Positions 11,501 to 26,500 of a DNA stretch of 64,000 nt are shown here, in pieces; position 1 is the stretch's first letter, and the number at the start of each line of letters is the position of its first letter. This DNA is from Cymodocea nodosa (taxonomy: Eukaryota > Streptophyta > Magnoliopsida > Alismatales > Cymodoceaceae): positions 12,792,001 through 12,856,000 of the forward strand of contig CM072343.1 of assembly GCA_036874045.1 (NCBI GenBank), in the 5' to 3' direction. Below the pieces are notes generated by a model that was given only the letters and a program-made list of their open reading frames with translations, was not told the DNA's origin and ran no database searches. A program made the translations under genes and the position numbers.

Positions 11501-14500
11501 TAGTGTTTCCTTAAGAACATAGATGTAAAATTTTGGAGAATGGTTGTACATGGTGTACCACTTTCAATCAGTCATGAAAGAGACTGGACTAAGGAGGATG
11601 AAAGAATCATTTAGATGGATGTTCGTAGATTAAATTTAATTTACTGTGCACTTATTGGTAAACAGTATAACAAAATATCTACATGTAAATTTTCCTTTGA
11701 GGTTTGGAAAACCTTTCAAATTACATAGAAGGAACCAACCAAGTGAAAGATACTAAAATCAGCATTCTGTTAAGAAAATATGAATTGTTTAAAATGCTTA
11801 AAAAAGAAAGTATTACTAATATGTTTTCAATGTTCATTGAAATTGTAAATGAGTTAAGGGGTCTTGGAAGAGAATTTTCTAATTGTGAGCAAGTACAAAA
11901 GATCCTAAGAAGTTTGATAGTTGAATGAAAACAAAAATTTACTTCCATACAAGACTCAAAGGATTTAAACAGTTATTCAGTAGATCTGTTGGGAAATCTG
12001 CAAGTCCAGATGAAGGAATGGAAGGAAGAAGAAGGAACTATTGAAAGAAAAATAGAGAAAAAGAAAGAATTGACATTTCCCTCAACAGAAGAGCAATCAA
12101 GCTCGGAAGAAGATGAACTTCTACTGTTGGCCAAGAACTTCAGAAAGATGATAAGACAAGGAGACAAAGATAACTCCTCAAGATCAAAAGTCCTCACATG
12201 CTATAAGTGCAAGAAATTAGGACACATTCAACTTTACTATCCTTTTTAGTAGGAAGAGGATAAACAAAAATGGAGGAAGAACAAAAAAAAATAGCATTGA
12301 AAGCCACATGAGATGACAACAGATCATCAGATTCAGAGGAAGATGTTTCTGCAAATTTATGTTTTATTGCACAAGAGGTTTGCTTTACATCTTTTCATTG
12401 TTCAGAAAATGAAAATAATGACTTAGATGTAGATAGTCTTCTGTGTACATTAGGTAGTTTATATGTAAAATGTAAAAACTATAAGAAAGAAATTAAAAGT
12501 TTGAACTCTTGTTTAGAGGATGCATTTGGTGAATTAGAAAAAACCCTAGTTGATAACAGAGAATTAAAAACAAAAATTAATAATTGTAGTTGTAAAAATT
12601 TTGATTTGAAAAAAGAAAAAAAATTTGTTATCTGAAATTACTAACTTAAAAAATATTGTATGTAAATTCACAAGAGGAGAAAGTAGTCTAAATAAAATTA
12701 TCGGATCTTAACGAACAAGAATGAATAAATTTGGCTTAGGATATGTTGTATCATAGGAAATTCCTTACTGTGGTGGAAAAATTAGATATTATAGAGATGA
12801 CACAATTGTATTTGTCATCAAAAGAAGATCTACTCCTATATGACTGTTAAGAGACAACAAATTTAATATGCTAAGGATTAATACTGATGGACTCAAGAAA
12901 ATATAGGTACCAAAAATCCTAATTTCAACATAATTTGCAGGACTGCAATGACAAGGAAGTTTAAACGTTAAAATGGATTATTAACAGTAGATGCTTAGAG
13001 TACATGACAGGTAAGAAAAATTTTCTTGAATCTACTAAGATTATAAATTCAGAATCAGTTAAATTTAGTAATAATGAAAAATGTAAAATTACTGCCGTAG
13101 GGAATGTTGCATCTAAAAATGGGAAAATAGAAAATGTCTTGTATGTAAATGGTTTAAAACAAAATTTGTTAAGTGTAAGTTAATTATATGACAAATGTTA
13201 CAGTCTACTATTTATTACTAAAAATTATTTTATATTACAACAAGATACACTTGAAATTAAATTTACTGGATATAGAGATAATTCAATTTATGTCTTAGAG
13301 TTTCCATTAGAAAATATGACTAGTGATGTATGCTTAATTGCTTCTAGTGAAGATGAATGATTATGACAAGAGATTAAATTATGTAAATATGAGAGTTCTA
13401 AGAAAATTGACTAAATATGATCTGGTTAGAGGTATGCCCAAATTTAGATTCAAAAGAGATAAACTATGTAGTGAATGCAGTGTTGAGAAATAGAAGAAAT
13501 CAGTACATAAAAGTATAAAAGACATTGCCATAAGCTAGTCACTTGAATTATTGCATTTGAACCTATTTGGCCCTATTTAGACAACTAGTTTAGGAGGAAG
13601 AAAATATACCTTGGTCATGGTTGATGATTATACAAGATTTACTTGGGTTAGTTTCTTAACACATAAGAATGAAGCATGTACTGAATTCAAATATCTTTGT
13701 ATTAGAATTCAAAATAAAAAAGAATTAATTGTGAAGAAGATCAGAAGTGATCATGGAGGCGAATTTGAGAATATTGATTTTGAAGATTTATGCAACTTAT
13801 TTGGTATATTACATGAGTATTCGTGTCCAAGAATTCCTATTTAAAATGGAGTAGTGGAAAGGAAAAATAGATCAATATAAGAAATAACAAGAGTAATACT
13901 TAATGCATCTGATCTATCAAAATTTTTATGGGCTAAAGCTGTGAATACTGCATGTCATACAATAAATAAAACTCATTTTAGACCTATATTGCATAAGACA
14001 ACATTTGAATTGTGGTATGGTAAAACACCAAATGTTGGTTACTTCAAAATATTTGGGTCAAAATGCTTTGTGCTTAATACAAAAGATCAAAAGAACAAAT
14101 TTAATGTAAAATTTGATCTTGCAATACTTGTTAGGTATTCTTCAAGAAACAAAGCTTACAAGATTATTTAAAAAAAAAAAGAAGAGTAGAAGAATCAATT
14201 AATGTACTATTTGATAAAGACTTAGCATGAAAATTAAAGTAGTTAAAAATAGATAGTGAGAGTGAAAGTGAATCAGAAAATTAAAAGACACTACAGAAAA
14301 AGGAAAACACAACATTGCCTATACCTATCTTACAGAAACAGTATGGAAAATAAAATCTAGACATCTCATTACACAAATTATTGGAAATATAAATTAAGGA
14401 ATTCAAACAATAAGCAAAATTCGAAATATTTGTAATTATTGTGCATTTGTATTTGAACTTGAGCCTACAATAGTTAAAGAAGCTTGTAATGATGAATATT

Positions 14501-17500
14501 GGATTATGACCATGTAAGAGGAACTGAATCAGTTCAAGAAAAATGAAGTCTAGAATTTAATTCAAAGGCCTACTGAAAAATCAATTATTGGAACAAAATA
14601 GGTGTTTAAGAATAAATTAGATAATAACGGTAGCATTATCAGAAACAAAACCAGACTTGTTGTTTAGGGATACAATCAACAGGAAGGAATCGATTATGAA
14701 GAAATCTTTGCACTTGTAAGATTTGAAGCAATTAGAATGTTACTTGCCTTTGTAAGCAGTATGAAAATAAAGTTCTTTCAAATAGATGTTAAGAGTACAT
14801 TCTTGAATGACATTTTACAAGAAGTATATGTAAAATAGTCACTAGGTTTTGAAGATGAAGATAGACCAAATCATGTATAGAAATTGAACAAAACTTTCTA
14901 TGGTCTGAAGCAAGTATTACGTGCATGGTATGATAAATTTAAGGGTTTCTTTCTTGAGAATCAATTCAATATTGGAATTGCAGATAACACTCTTTTTATC
15001 AAGTCAGAAAACTCTCACATATTGATCATTCAAATTTATGTTAATATTATCTTTGGTGTAACAAATGAGAAATTATGTCATGACTTTCAGAATTTAATGT
15101 AGAATGAATTTAAAATGAGTCTTACGGGAGAATTAAAATTCTTTCTAGGATTACAAATTCATCAATTACAGCATGAAATTTTCTTAAATGAAGAAAAATT
15201 CTGCAAAGAGATTTTCTTAAAATTTGGCATGGATAAATTCAAAGAGGCTCATTCACCGATGAATTCAAATGAAAAGCTTGATAAAGATATCTCTGATATT
15301 TCTGTAGATCAAAAGAAATACAGAGATATGATTGGATCACTTCTGTATTTAATAGTCAGCAGACTAGACATAATGTTTAGTGTATGTGCATGTGCAAGAT
15401 ATCAAGTCTCTCCCAAAACATCACATTTAAAAGCTTTAAATACCTACAGGGTATAAAAGATTTTGGTTTATTTTACTCCTCACAAAATTTATTAATTTTA
15501 AATGGTTATAGTGATGTAGATTATGCAGGATGCAAGTTAGATAGGAAAAGCATAAGTGACACTTGTTAACTACTTGGTCTCTCTTTAGTATCTTGGTTTA
15601 GTAAAAAACAGAACTTTATAGCTTTATCTATCACTAAAGTAGAATATATTGCAGCAGAATTATGTTGTACTTAGATTTTATAGCTACAACAAATACTAGT
15701 TGATTATAAACTTAAATTTCAGAACACAATTATTTACTGTGACAATAGTATTGCTATAAATCTCTCCAAAAATACAGTGTTTCATTCAAGAGCAAAACAT
15801 ATAGAGATTGGACACTACTTTTTAAGGGATCATGTTGACAAATATCATATTTCTTTAGAATATGTTTCTATTAAGGAACAATTAGCATATATTTTCATTA
15901 AATCACTATTTGAATCTGCATTTAATCACATTAGACGAAATCTAGGGATTTGCTTTTTTAATGATTTATAATCAATGCTCTTTTATGATTATTCTCCTCA
16001 CTCTCTAAGCTCACAAATAAGAGCTTGTTCTCTGCTAACATGTTATATTGCAGACACTTGTCCATCTCAAGATAGGAAAGAACAAGTGCAGTTATAATTA
16101 CAACTCTTTTTGACCAATGACAAAATTAGGGGAGAAGAACATGACATTATTACTACAGGCAATATAAAAATAGGGGGAGTAAAACTTAAAAAAATAGGGG
16201 GAGAAAACGTAGTATCTTTTAATTCTTATTGTTTCTTTTATGAGTTTATCTGTATAGTTATATAGGGAGTGAAATACATATAATAAACTGTAAGATTTTT
16301 GTCATTTATCAAAAAGAGAGAGATTGAAAGGACCTCTAGATTTTGATAATGCAAAAATCAATATGAGGAATAATTTCTTGTATTTCACAAATTAATAGAT
16401 AAACAGTTACAGATAGTCACAAATAGATCACTCAAAGCTGACAGATGAAATTTGAAGGATCGGTTAGTTTTTAGCTTAAGTATTTGGAAGAAGTAGATTT
16501 TTAGAAGGTTAACAACTTAACTATCTAAAAGATCACTTAAATATAATAAGAAAGCTCTTTGAAAAGTTACAAGGCTAACTATTTGAAAATAAGAAGGCTT
16601 TCAAAAAATTAGAAAAAGACTTGAGTTCTTTGGAGATTTAATGAGTTAACTCTCCAAAAGTTCAAGAAAATCGAAGAGTTAGAAAAGCTAACTATCTGAA
16701 CAATTAAATCAGGTAATTATGTACATGTAGAAATTAAACATACAGCAGTCAGAGACTTAAAAGGATTTTCGGAAAGTTAGAAAAGCTAATTATTTGAAAA
16801 ATGAGAAGTTGCGAAAGATTGCAGATTTAACCATCCGAAACTTAAGTCATTCAAATATGCACGTGGAGAAAGTTGTTTGAATTTTTCGGTAAGTTAAGAT
16901 AGGAAACTATCTAAAAATAAGACAGAATCGAAAGTTTATTGTAGCTAACTATTCGAAAATTGAAATGTTTTGGTAAGTTAATAGTTACAATTATTTGAAA
17001 CTTAAGTTACTCAAATACATACGTGTAGAAATAAAAAAAAACAATTGAAAGCTTAGAGGGAGAATTGGAAGGTTGCTGTAATTAACTATTTGAAAGTTGA
17101 AACGTTTTGGTAAGTTAATAGTTACAACTATCCGAATTTAAAGACTTACATGTTGAATTTAAAGTTGTGTAGAACTTAAAGATCACATGAAAGGAATAAC
17201 CCTTTAAGGTTTTTCGAAGAGTTACAGATCAGACATTTGAATTTTTGGAATGTTACAATAGCTAATTATCCAAAAATCAAAGGGAATCAAAAGGTTATCT
17301 TGAAACATCTTTCTAAATGGTAACTTACCATATTTAGGACTAGCAAAGTGATAAGTACAATAAAATACATCCGTTAGATAAAATATAATTGTTGTGTATT
17401 TTGGTATAAGTATGATCAGAATAGAAAGATAACAATGACCACTTTTCGTCATATATTTTTGAGAGCTACATAAAACATTCTACGATACATATTTTAGAAA

Positions 17501-20500
17501 ATACTGAATATTGAAGATAGTTTTATGCTTGCTGCAAATTAACCATTTATTGCTAAGATTTGAATTTCCTTAAAAATCATTAAATCTTACCATTCACCTC
17601 CCTTCTGGTAAGTCATTAGGTTCTAACACATAGCTAGTTGAAAGAAAATGTTGTATTGTATTATTACTATCATTCATAATTACACAATTGCTTTCTCTTC
17701 CTCTTGGCTATAATCAGTTCTTGTTTTTAGTTAGAGAATCTTCTGATCATATATATAGATGCCATGGACACATATTACAAGTTGGCCTTTATGCCCTTTC
17801 AACCTAAGATGATGTTTATACATAACACACATGACCTCCAAACATGTTGCCTCCACATTCCCTTACTTGGTTGTATGAGTATAAATTGGATCTTGGCCAC
17901 ATCACCTCACATCCTACCACACATGCCAACAGATCGAACTATTTGCTTGCATCAGAAAATGGCCTATTGGAAATTCCAATCCATTCCCATCAGATTTTTT
18001 GCTTTGCTTATTTGTATTTTTTAATATGCTTATTAGGTTTTTTTCAATCTACCTATCGGGTTTTTTCTAATTTGCCTAAGATCTTTGCTTGACGAATTTT
18101 TTGATCATCTGCAATTGCTTTTTCAATTACGTGTAATTGTTCTGTTGATTTAAAACCTTTCTTTCAAACTTCTTCGATGATTTTGGTGATTCTGTCTTGG
18201 CCTTGTTGTACTATCATTCTAACTCTATCGTATTAATCATGGCTTGTGTTAGTGGAGGATTAAGTGTATTATTCCAAAGAAATTTACACATATATATACA
18301 CATGACTATTGGGCCTATTGCACATTTACATTCTAACACTTCTCCTCAAGTTGGAGCATAAATATCTACAAGTCCCAGCTTATTACAAAGATTACTAAAT
18401 GGACTAATTCGTAGAGCCTTGGTGAAGATATCTGCAACTTCATCTTTAGGCCTTTTGAAAGGAAGTGATATGATACCATGTTCAACAAAATCACGAATAT
18501 GGTAATAATCAATCTTAATGTGCTTGGAGCATTTTTGATAATACTCATTATTGACAATGTAGATAGTAGATTGGTTGTCACAGAACATGTTGATAGGAGT
18601 TGAGATAGTTATTCCCCATTTGGATAATAGATTTTGAAGTTCACTAGTAGTTTGAGACAGATCAGAGTTCTACTTCTGCATTTGATTTTGAATAAATACT
18701 TTGTTTCTTGCTTCTCCATGTCACTAGGTTGTCTCCTACATGTTTAATATCTAGATGCCAATCTTCTCTTGGTGTCATTGCCCATATCGAAGTTTAAGTA
18801 TGTGCTGACACCGAATATCACTGTCTCTTTTGAGACATTAATAGGGTTGAGGACATGAAGTCACCACCTTATTTTTAAGGGAAAATAAGGAAATCAAAAA
18901 ATGGAAGGTGGAGAGAGTGCATGCCTCGATCTCCCAAAAATTCAAAACAAGAAAGTAAATGCCATACAGTTTGCAAACATGGGAAGTCTAGATAAGAGAT
19001 TCTAGGTATTAGTAGGGAAGGTGTTAGACACCCTAAGTTAGTCTGAATGAAGCCCAATAAAGGATTGTAAGTATCATAAGAGGAAGGTGAATTGTGTCTT
19101 TAGATAATTAATTAAAATTTCTAGTAGATAAAATAAGAGTATAAAATTCATACTAATTTTGTAAATCACAACTTTATTGAAAAAGTAATAATTTACAAAC
19201 TTTTTAAGCATACATTCTTTACTTGTTGGTTTTGATACAAATATTGCAGAAATTTAGTTGAAAGAAAAGAAAAATTTAAAATTTAAGGTTAACTGTGTGA
19301 AAGAAAAATTTTATAGTAGAGAGAAGAATCACTTAGAAACGAAAAACTTTATTCAATTGCCACTATTGGAGAACAAGTAGTTGATTGCATCCTAGCAAAT
19401 TTGACACATCTTGGATTGAAAATTTATACTTTAAGGTATTATGTTACTTTAGTGCATAATGTCTCATTTAATATGATGGACAATTTTCTGAGAAATACTA
19501 TTGCACACGATAATTTATTTTCTAGTCATCCTATAGTGTCAGAAGATGTAGGAAATTTTGATAATAATGATCAGTACAAAGATGATATTTTTGATGATAT
19601 AGATATAGAGTTTATAAATTTTGATGACATATCATCGGAAGAGGAATGTACAAAAATTATTTTTTACATAGTATCAAGATAAAATATTATATTTTATGGT
19701 TACTTATATCAATTTGTAAATATCTGGTTGTGGCTGTTACAAATTATTTTTATTGGTTAGTAAATGTATATAGATAGTAAAATTTTAATTTATTACAATT
19801 AGAGTATTCTTTTGCTGAAGTCTTAGTTGAGGATATTGCTCTTGAAACATTTTATTTATATGATAGTTATTGATATTGAACTTGTTTATATCTAGAGATA
19901 GTTATTGGAAAATATTATTCACGATGAACAGCAAATAGTGAATAATACAACTGTTAACAATTTTGAGGAAATTTAGATAGATGCTATTGATGAGATTATA
20001 GACATGACAATTGCTGATTTTTCAGAAATTCCCATAGAATTTGAAAATGTTGTTGATGATTTTGAAGATACTGAAAATATAGTTGCTGAAGATACTATAA
20101 GTTTCAGATTTGAAGATGATATAATAAGAAATTTCTAAATCCAAAATAGAATCTGGAAGATAACATGTTACTTTGGTTCAGAAATAATTCTTGTCATGAA
20201 AGATATTTAAATTATAAAACTTTTACTATTTAATATATATGACTTGTTAAGTTTGAAAAAATGACCAATATCAGAGAAATGTTTCAATTTCAGGGATTGT
20301 TGATAGTACTGTCAGAATAATTAGACTATTTACACCTTCAAGAGATTATCAGTTTTTATTTAAACGTAACAGTTGAAGATAATATTCCTGTTTCTAGTAT
20401 ATAAAATTCAGATATTCAGTTAACTCCTGAGTTTTTATATGAAGTATTAGGATTGAAAAATAGAGTTAAATTATTAGAAAGAAAATAGGTATATTAATTA

Positions 20501-23500
20501 AATTAGGACATACACCAATTAGCAAAGAATCTTGATGCCAACAGTGAACTTTGATTTTTAAATGATTTACGTGGTCAAATAAGATATATTGTAAAAATAT
20601 TGTATGCTTTCATTTTTCAAAAATTTAGTTATGAAACAAAAGTCGACAAATATTGTCTTTATGCAACATATGTTTTGATATTAATTGAAGGATCGTAAGT
20701 ATCACAAAAGAGAAATGAATTATGTCTTTAGATAATTAATTAAAACTTCTAGTGGATAAAATAAGAACACAAAATTTACACCAATTTTGTAAATTACAAC
20801 TTATTGAAAAAGTAATAATTTACAAACTTTTTAAGCACATATTCTCTACTTATCGATTTTGATACAAAATTTTCTTTTTTACAAATTTACATTGAAAAAA
20901 TGAACATATTATCTTCTAGTGAATTATATTGCCTAATTGTCTAGCCCCTATTAACTAGTTCTTTGAAATCCTCCTTTGGTTATCTTCCCACTTGGCAGCT
21001 TTACTTAACATCATTCTAACTAATTTATTTGGCCTTGACCATAAAATACATCACCTACCTTGATTAAAGCTTGTGCATTATTACTTGGTTAGCCTATTTA
21101 TTGGTTGACCTTCATTACCACTCTTTAGCCTAGTGACCAAAGATTCAAATGCTGGTATTGTATTAAAGATTAGTCTTAAGGAAAAAGAAAATGTTTTAAG
21201 GATTGTATTAGTGGAAATATAATATTTTTATGGAAATGTCTAAAAACTTAAAATTTAGGAATAAGATAAAAGAAGTTATGATAAGAATTAAAAAAACTTA
21301 GATTAATTTTTTAGGTAATTATCATGTTTAAATTATCAATTATTTACAAATATAGTAGTTCCATGTATGATTACTCTTAAATCATGTACAAATAAAAAAA
21401 AAAAATTATAATGACATGATTTCAATAACAATGGTATTATATAAAGTTAATTCCATGTTGAATTTTTGAGGGATTATATGAATTGTATCCATATAGCTTG
21501 TATCCTTATTGTAGCTAATAAATTTGAAACATTTAAGAATATATTTGTTGTTCCCACCATATGATGTGTTTATTTTATGACATCTATGTGGTATATTTTT
21601 TAGAATATTTCATAATCCATTGATTATATATACTATTCAACACATGGGTAAGATATATTGTTTATGGGAACTAGTCATTATCTGATTTATTATGTGAGGA
21701 AGTGGATCCATTGATTTCTCTTTAATAACATTTGTCTTTCACCATATTGATTTGATGAATAATGACTTGGCTTGTATGATGATGAATGATTTCTCTATGT
21801 ACTCTTAGAATAGTAATTAGAAAGGCCATGTGATCCTTCATATAAACTTTAGTTACAAGGATCCTTGTTTTGAGGTTGATGATATGATTGAAGATTGTGG
21901 ATTTGTAAATTTTTAAAGATTTGTGATAAAAATGAACTTGTCTTCCTCTCTTTTGTTGTATATTATGATTATCATTATGAAATATTAACCTTCTTTTAGT
22001 ATAATAGTATGCCAATTTATCGTAATCACGTGTATGAGAGAGTTTGACTTCAAGATTTTTATCTTGAGTAACATAATAAAATTGATCCTTTCTTGTAAAT
22101 AAATTAAGTAGTCTTTGAGTTTTAGATTCAAAAATATTGCCATCAACACTATCATTACTGTCACATCATCATGATCATCTAGATAGTGTAATATCATGAA
22201 CATCATTTGATGTTAAGGATTATGTTTTGATGATGATGCCAAGTTATTTAATTAGTAACTTAGTGAAATTAGTTGTTTGATTTAATTAATTGAATGACTA
22301 GAAACATATTAGACTTAAAGTTAGAATTATAGAAGGATTGAAGTTTAGAAAGTAAATTGATTAAGTGTTCGAGTAAGATGGAATGACATAGAAAGTTATT
22401 TAAGTATTAAGAAATCTTAGAGTTACGTATTTATGTGTTATAGAAGTTGTAAATTTAAATTTAAAATCACGTAGAGTTAAAGAAAGTCATGTGTTAACTT
22501 AAAGATTTACATGAGAAATTAAATGGTAAAAGTAAATAAGACATGTGTTAGATATGTGATAAAAAGTTGTTAAGTTTAAAACTTGTAGACTTACACTTAA
22601 AGACTTGTAAACTTATGAGAAACACGTAACTTATATTTCACATGAGGTATAGATAAGTTAATATTAGCGTACGTGAGGAATTTAATGGTTCACATGAGAT
22701 CTCTTAAAAATTTGTAGAGTTAATATTAATCTAACAAATTTTGTATATAAGTTATTGATAACTTGACGAAGTGTTAAGTGTTGAAAAAGTTAGTTGACAC
22801 ATCTATTAATCTACCATATTTGTTAAATGTTATTTATCTATATTTGATTAATTGTATTTTGTAGACTATATTTTAGATATTTTTCAGGAAACATTTGTAT
22901 TAAAGATTACAGTAGAAAACCAAGATGGAATGTGAGATAATTTGAAAGATAAAATGTAGGAATGAACGTGAGAAATTCAAAAAGAATGAATGTGAGATTG
23001 AAGAATAGATTTAGAAGTTTATTGTATAAACTATGTTATACCAATTTTAACTAAATCATGTTGTCCACTATAAATTGTAAATTACGTTGTACCATTATCA
23101 ATCATTTGTGATTGGTAAATTATGCTGTAGATAAATGTGTATGTTGATGAATGATGGACACCTCAAACATATACCAATACTAGTATAAGTCAGAGCAAGT
23201 ACTAGTGCAAAAATTAGAATCGATGAATTGAGAGAAATTAAAAGAGTAGAAACAAAAGATTCAATGATAGGAAGCTACAAAAGGGTTTGAAGTTGAAAAT
23301 CAGAATTAGAAGTTGAGGAATTTTAGATAGTGCAAAGATTAAAAAAGTTTGTGAGTTAATTGTTTATGCTATCAGGTCGAGGTGAAATTTTGTAAAGCAT
23401 AAACTTTGTAAATTTATATTGTTGAATAAAAATAAAGTTTTGAGATTGAAAATCAGGTGTTTTGTCTTTTGTGTTTTAAATTATACTGTATATACGATTT

Positions 23501-26500
23501 ACTCTGTTTTAAGTTTTAAATGTCACAAATTACCTTCTCTCTTGTGAAGATATTTGATCCTACAAGTGATATCAAAGTAGATTTTCTCTATGATAAATGA
23601 ATGAAAAATTTAAGACTTCCATTAATAATAACATAGTTTACTTAGTAGAGAGTCAAAATTTAAATCATCGTCCTATATTTGTCTTGGAAAATAATTTGAA
23701 GAAAAAGAATTAGTAAGAAAAATATTAAGATCTTCAACTAAATATTGGTCACAAAAGATTACGTCTATTAAAGAGTCAAAAATTTAAATATTTATTCATT
23801 AGACGAATTTATAGGAAATTTAACTATTTATTAGTTATAGATGCAAAAACATTTGGAAGAGTCAAAAGGAAAGTAGTGCAGAAAAAAATTAGCCTTTGAG
23901 GTAAATATTGACTCAAAGACATCTGATTTTGACGAAGATTTGATTTTATTGATAAGAAAATTTAGGAAAGCATAAAGAAGAAGGAAATCAAAGAAAACTT
24001 TCAAGATATCTAGAGATGATAAAAAAAATCATCTCAATTAAATAAAGTGATGTGCTACAAATACAACAAATCAAGTTACTTTTAGAGGAATTGTCTCTTG
24101 ATGAAAATAGAAAGAGTTCCTAGAAAGTCAAGAAAATTGAAGAATCAGAAGAACTTCAAGAAGAAGAAGATATTTAAAGTTACGTGGGATGATACAAGTT
24201 CCAGTTTTGAAGAATAGTCATCTTCTCCATCTTCAAGTTCAGAATTAGATAAGGAGAATCTGAATAACATTTGCTTTATGACTAAGTCATCTGAGGTATA
24301 TTTTGAACTTAAATCCAATTATGATGACCGTGATAATTAAATTAGTGCATATAATAAATTAGCAAAGAAGCATAAAAAGTTAAAATTAAAATTAAAAGAA
24401 ATGAAAAGCTTGCTGAAAAATTTTGAATAGGAAAAAGAATTCTTAAATTCTACTTTGGAAAAATTTAAGTTAGAAAATGAGAAATATGCTATTGAAATTA
24501 AGAATTTAAAATCTATTGAAGAAAGTTTGTATGTTGAAATAGAAATTTTGAAGGTTGATAGATATAAAGTAAAAAGTGAATGTAGTTAGTTAAATTGTAA
24601 ATTAAATGAAGCACATTCTGAAACTGCATCTTTAAAGTTAAAAATCAGTGAGTTAGATGATACAATTAATAAATGGAATATTAGTCAATATGCACTAGAA
24701 AAACTACTGATGTTTGTTTTAAATTTGATAAAAATGAAATAAGACATAATTCAAAAATTTAGAAATAACATCAACGTCAGTCACAAATGGGTTTTTTTGA
24801 TGAGGGAATTTTTGTACTTATTCAAAGAGAATAAAACTTGTAGAATTTATAATAAATCAACAAAAACTATGGAGGAATCTTTACATCTAAGCTTTAAAGA
24901 ACATTCTCAAGAGGAGTTAAAACATGCTGAAAATAAAAATAGTGATGAAATTAATCAACTAGAAATTTTACAAAATGAAGAAATAATTGAAGAAAATTTA
25001 AATGAAGATAATGATGAAAATTTAAGACAGACTATGACGTTATTCCTCAAGTCACTCTACAGATCAGATTATAGCTGACATAAATTAAGGTGTTAGAAAT
25101 AGATCTTTACTTATTAACTTATGTGGTGATTGTGTTTTTATTTTTATGATAGAATCTAAACAAGTTTTTGATGCATTATTTGATAAATATTAGATTGTAG
25201 CTATGCAAGATAAGTTCAACTAATTCATTAGAAATAATATTTGAGATTTAGCTTCACTCCTTGAAAATCAATCAGTAATTGATACTAAATGGGTGTTTAG
25301 AAATAAAATTGATGGAATAGGTTAAATAATTAAAAATAAAGTTAGATTAGTTGTTCAATGTTATAAACAAGAGAAATATTTAGATTATAATGAAACATAT
25401 GCTTCTATTGTTAGATTTAGAATCTATAAGGATTTTATTAACCTTTGCTTGCTATATGAATTTTAAATTATTTTAAATAGATGTTAAAAATGTTTTTCTA
25501 AATGATTTTATAAAAGAAGTATATGTAAAACAACCACCAAGGATGAAAAACATATTGTCTATGTTTTTAAATTAAAAAAGACTTTATATGGTTTAAAGTA
25601 AGTCCCAATGTCTTGGCATGAGAGACTATTTAAAATTTTTATAGAAAAAATATTATGTCATGAGAAAGATTATATTCTCTTTATTAAAAAAGTAAATAGT
25701 GATATATTAGTAGTTTAAATTTATGTAGATATCATATTTGGATCAACTGATGAGAAGTTGATTCAAGAATTCTCAAATGACATGACAAATCAGTTTAAGA
25801 TGAGTATGATGAATGAATTCATTTATTTGGCTTTGCAGATTAAACAATTAGATAAAGGAATATTTATAAGTTAGAAAAAATATACAATGGACTTATTGAA
25901 AATGTTCGAATTTCATGGAATAAGGATTCATAACACACCTATGAAATAGATTAATGACTACACAAGAAGGAGATGAATTGTATTTTTTAAAAATGAACGA
26001 TAATTAAAACTTTGATATATATAATTAGTATTAATTTTTATTCAAAATTCTATTTATAGAGTTTCAATTATAATTTACAATTCAAAATCTTCTTGAATTC
26101 TAAATGCAATAATTTAACAATTAAAACATACTTTAAGCAATTCACTTTAACATGTAAATAGAGAAAATAAAGGTGCAGAATTAAAAGTTGTTTCTCCTTG
26201 TTTGTGAATTTCTTTTCTTTTCTTCTGTAATTCTTTAAGGATTGACTTCTTGAATTTCTTGATCTTCATCGAAGTTGCGAATCCTTTAAGAGAAGTTTTT
26301 CCTTTCTATTTGTGAGTATTTCTTTCAAGAGAGATCGAGAGATATAGATGTGAATGTATCTCTTGTGTTGTTGTATCATCAATGAAAATTGTATGCCTTA
26401 AATAATCAATTATCAACTTATGCATATTTTCATATTCATCCATGACTTCTTTAACATTCATTCTTCACGTTTTCTATTTTGATTTCAAATTTAAAATTTA

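Larger units (their letters stand above)
9957..17628 (+). mobile_element. Full-length, decayed Copia retrotransposon
   Basis: The 7.7-kb element has related LTRs at 9957-11364 and 16325-17628. It is flanked by a perfect 5-bp target duplication, catag, at 9952-9956 and 17629-17633. The internal region holds gag, protease, integrase, RT and RNase H in Copia order, all broken by stops. No extra 3' ORF was seen. The LTRs differ in length (1408 and 1304 bp) and sequence, so the insertion is not recent. It inserted into older sequence that already contained the minus-strand LTR now at 17649-18338. Confidence 0.95.

Noticed and set aside
17764..18092. Two overlapping plus-strand frames of about 85 codons
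   Set aside because: They lie antisense within the minus-strand LTR at 17649-18338 and match no family.
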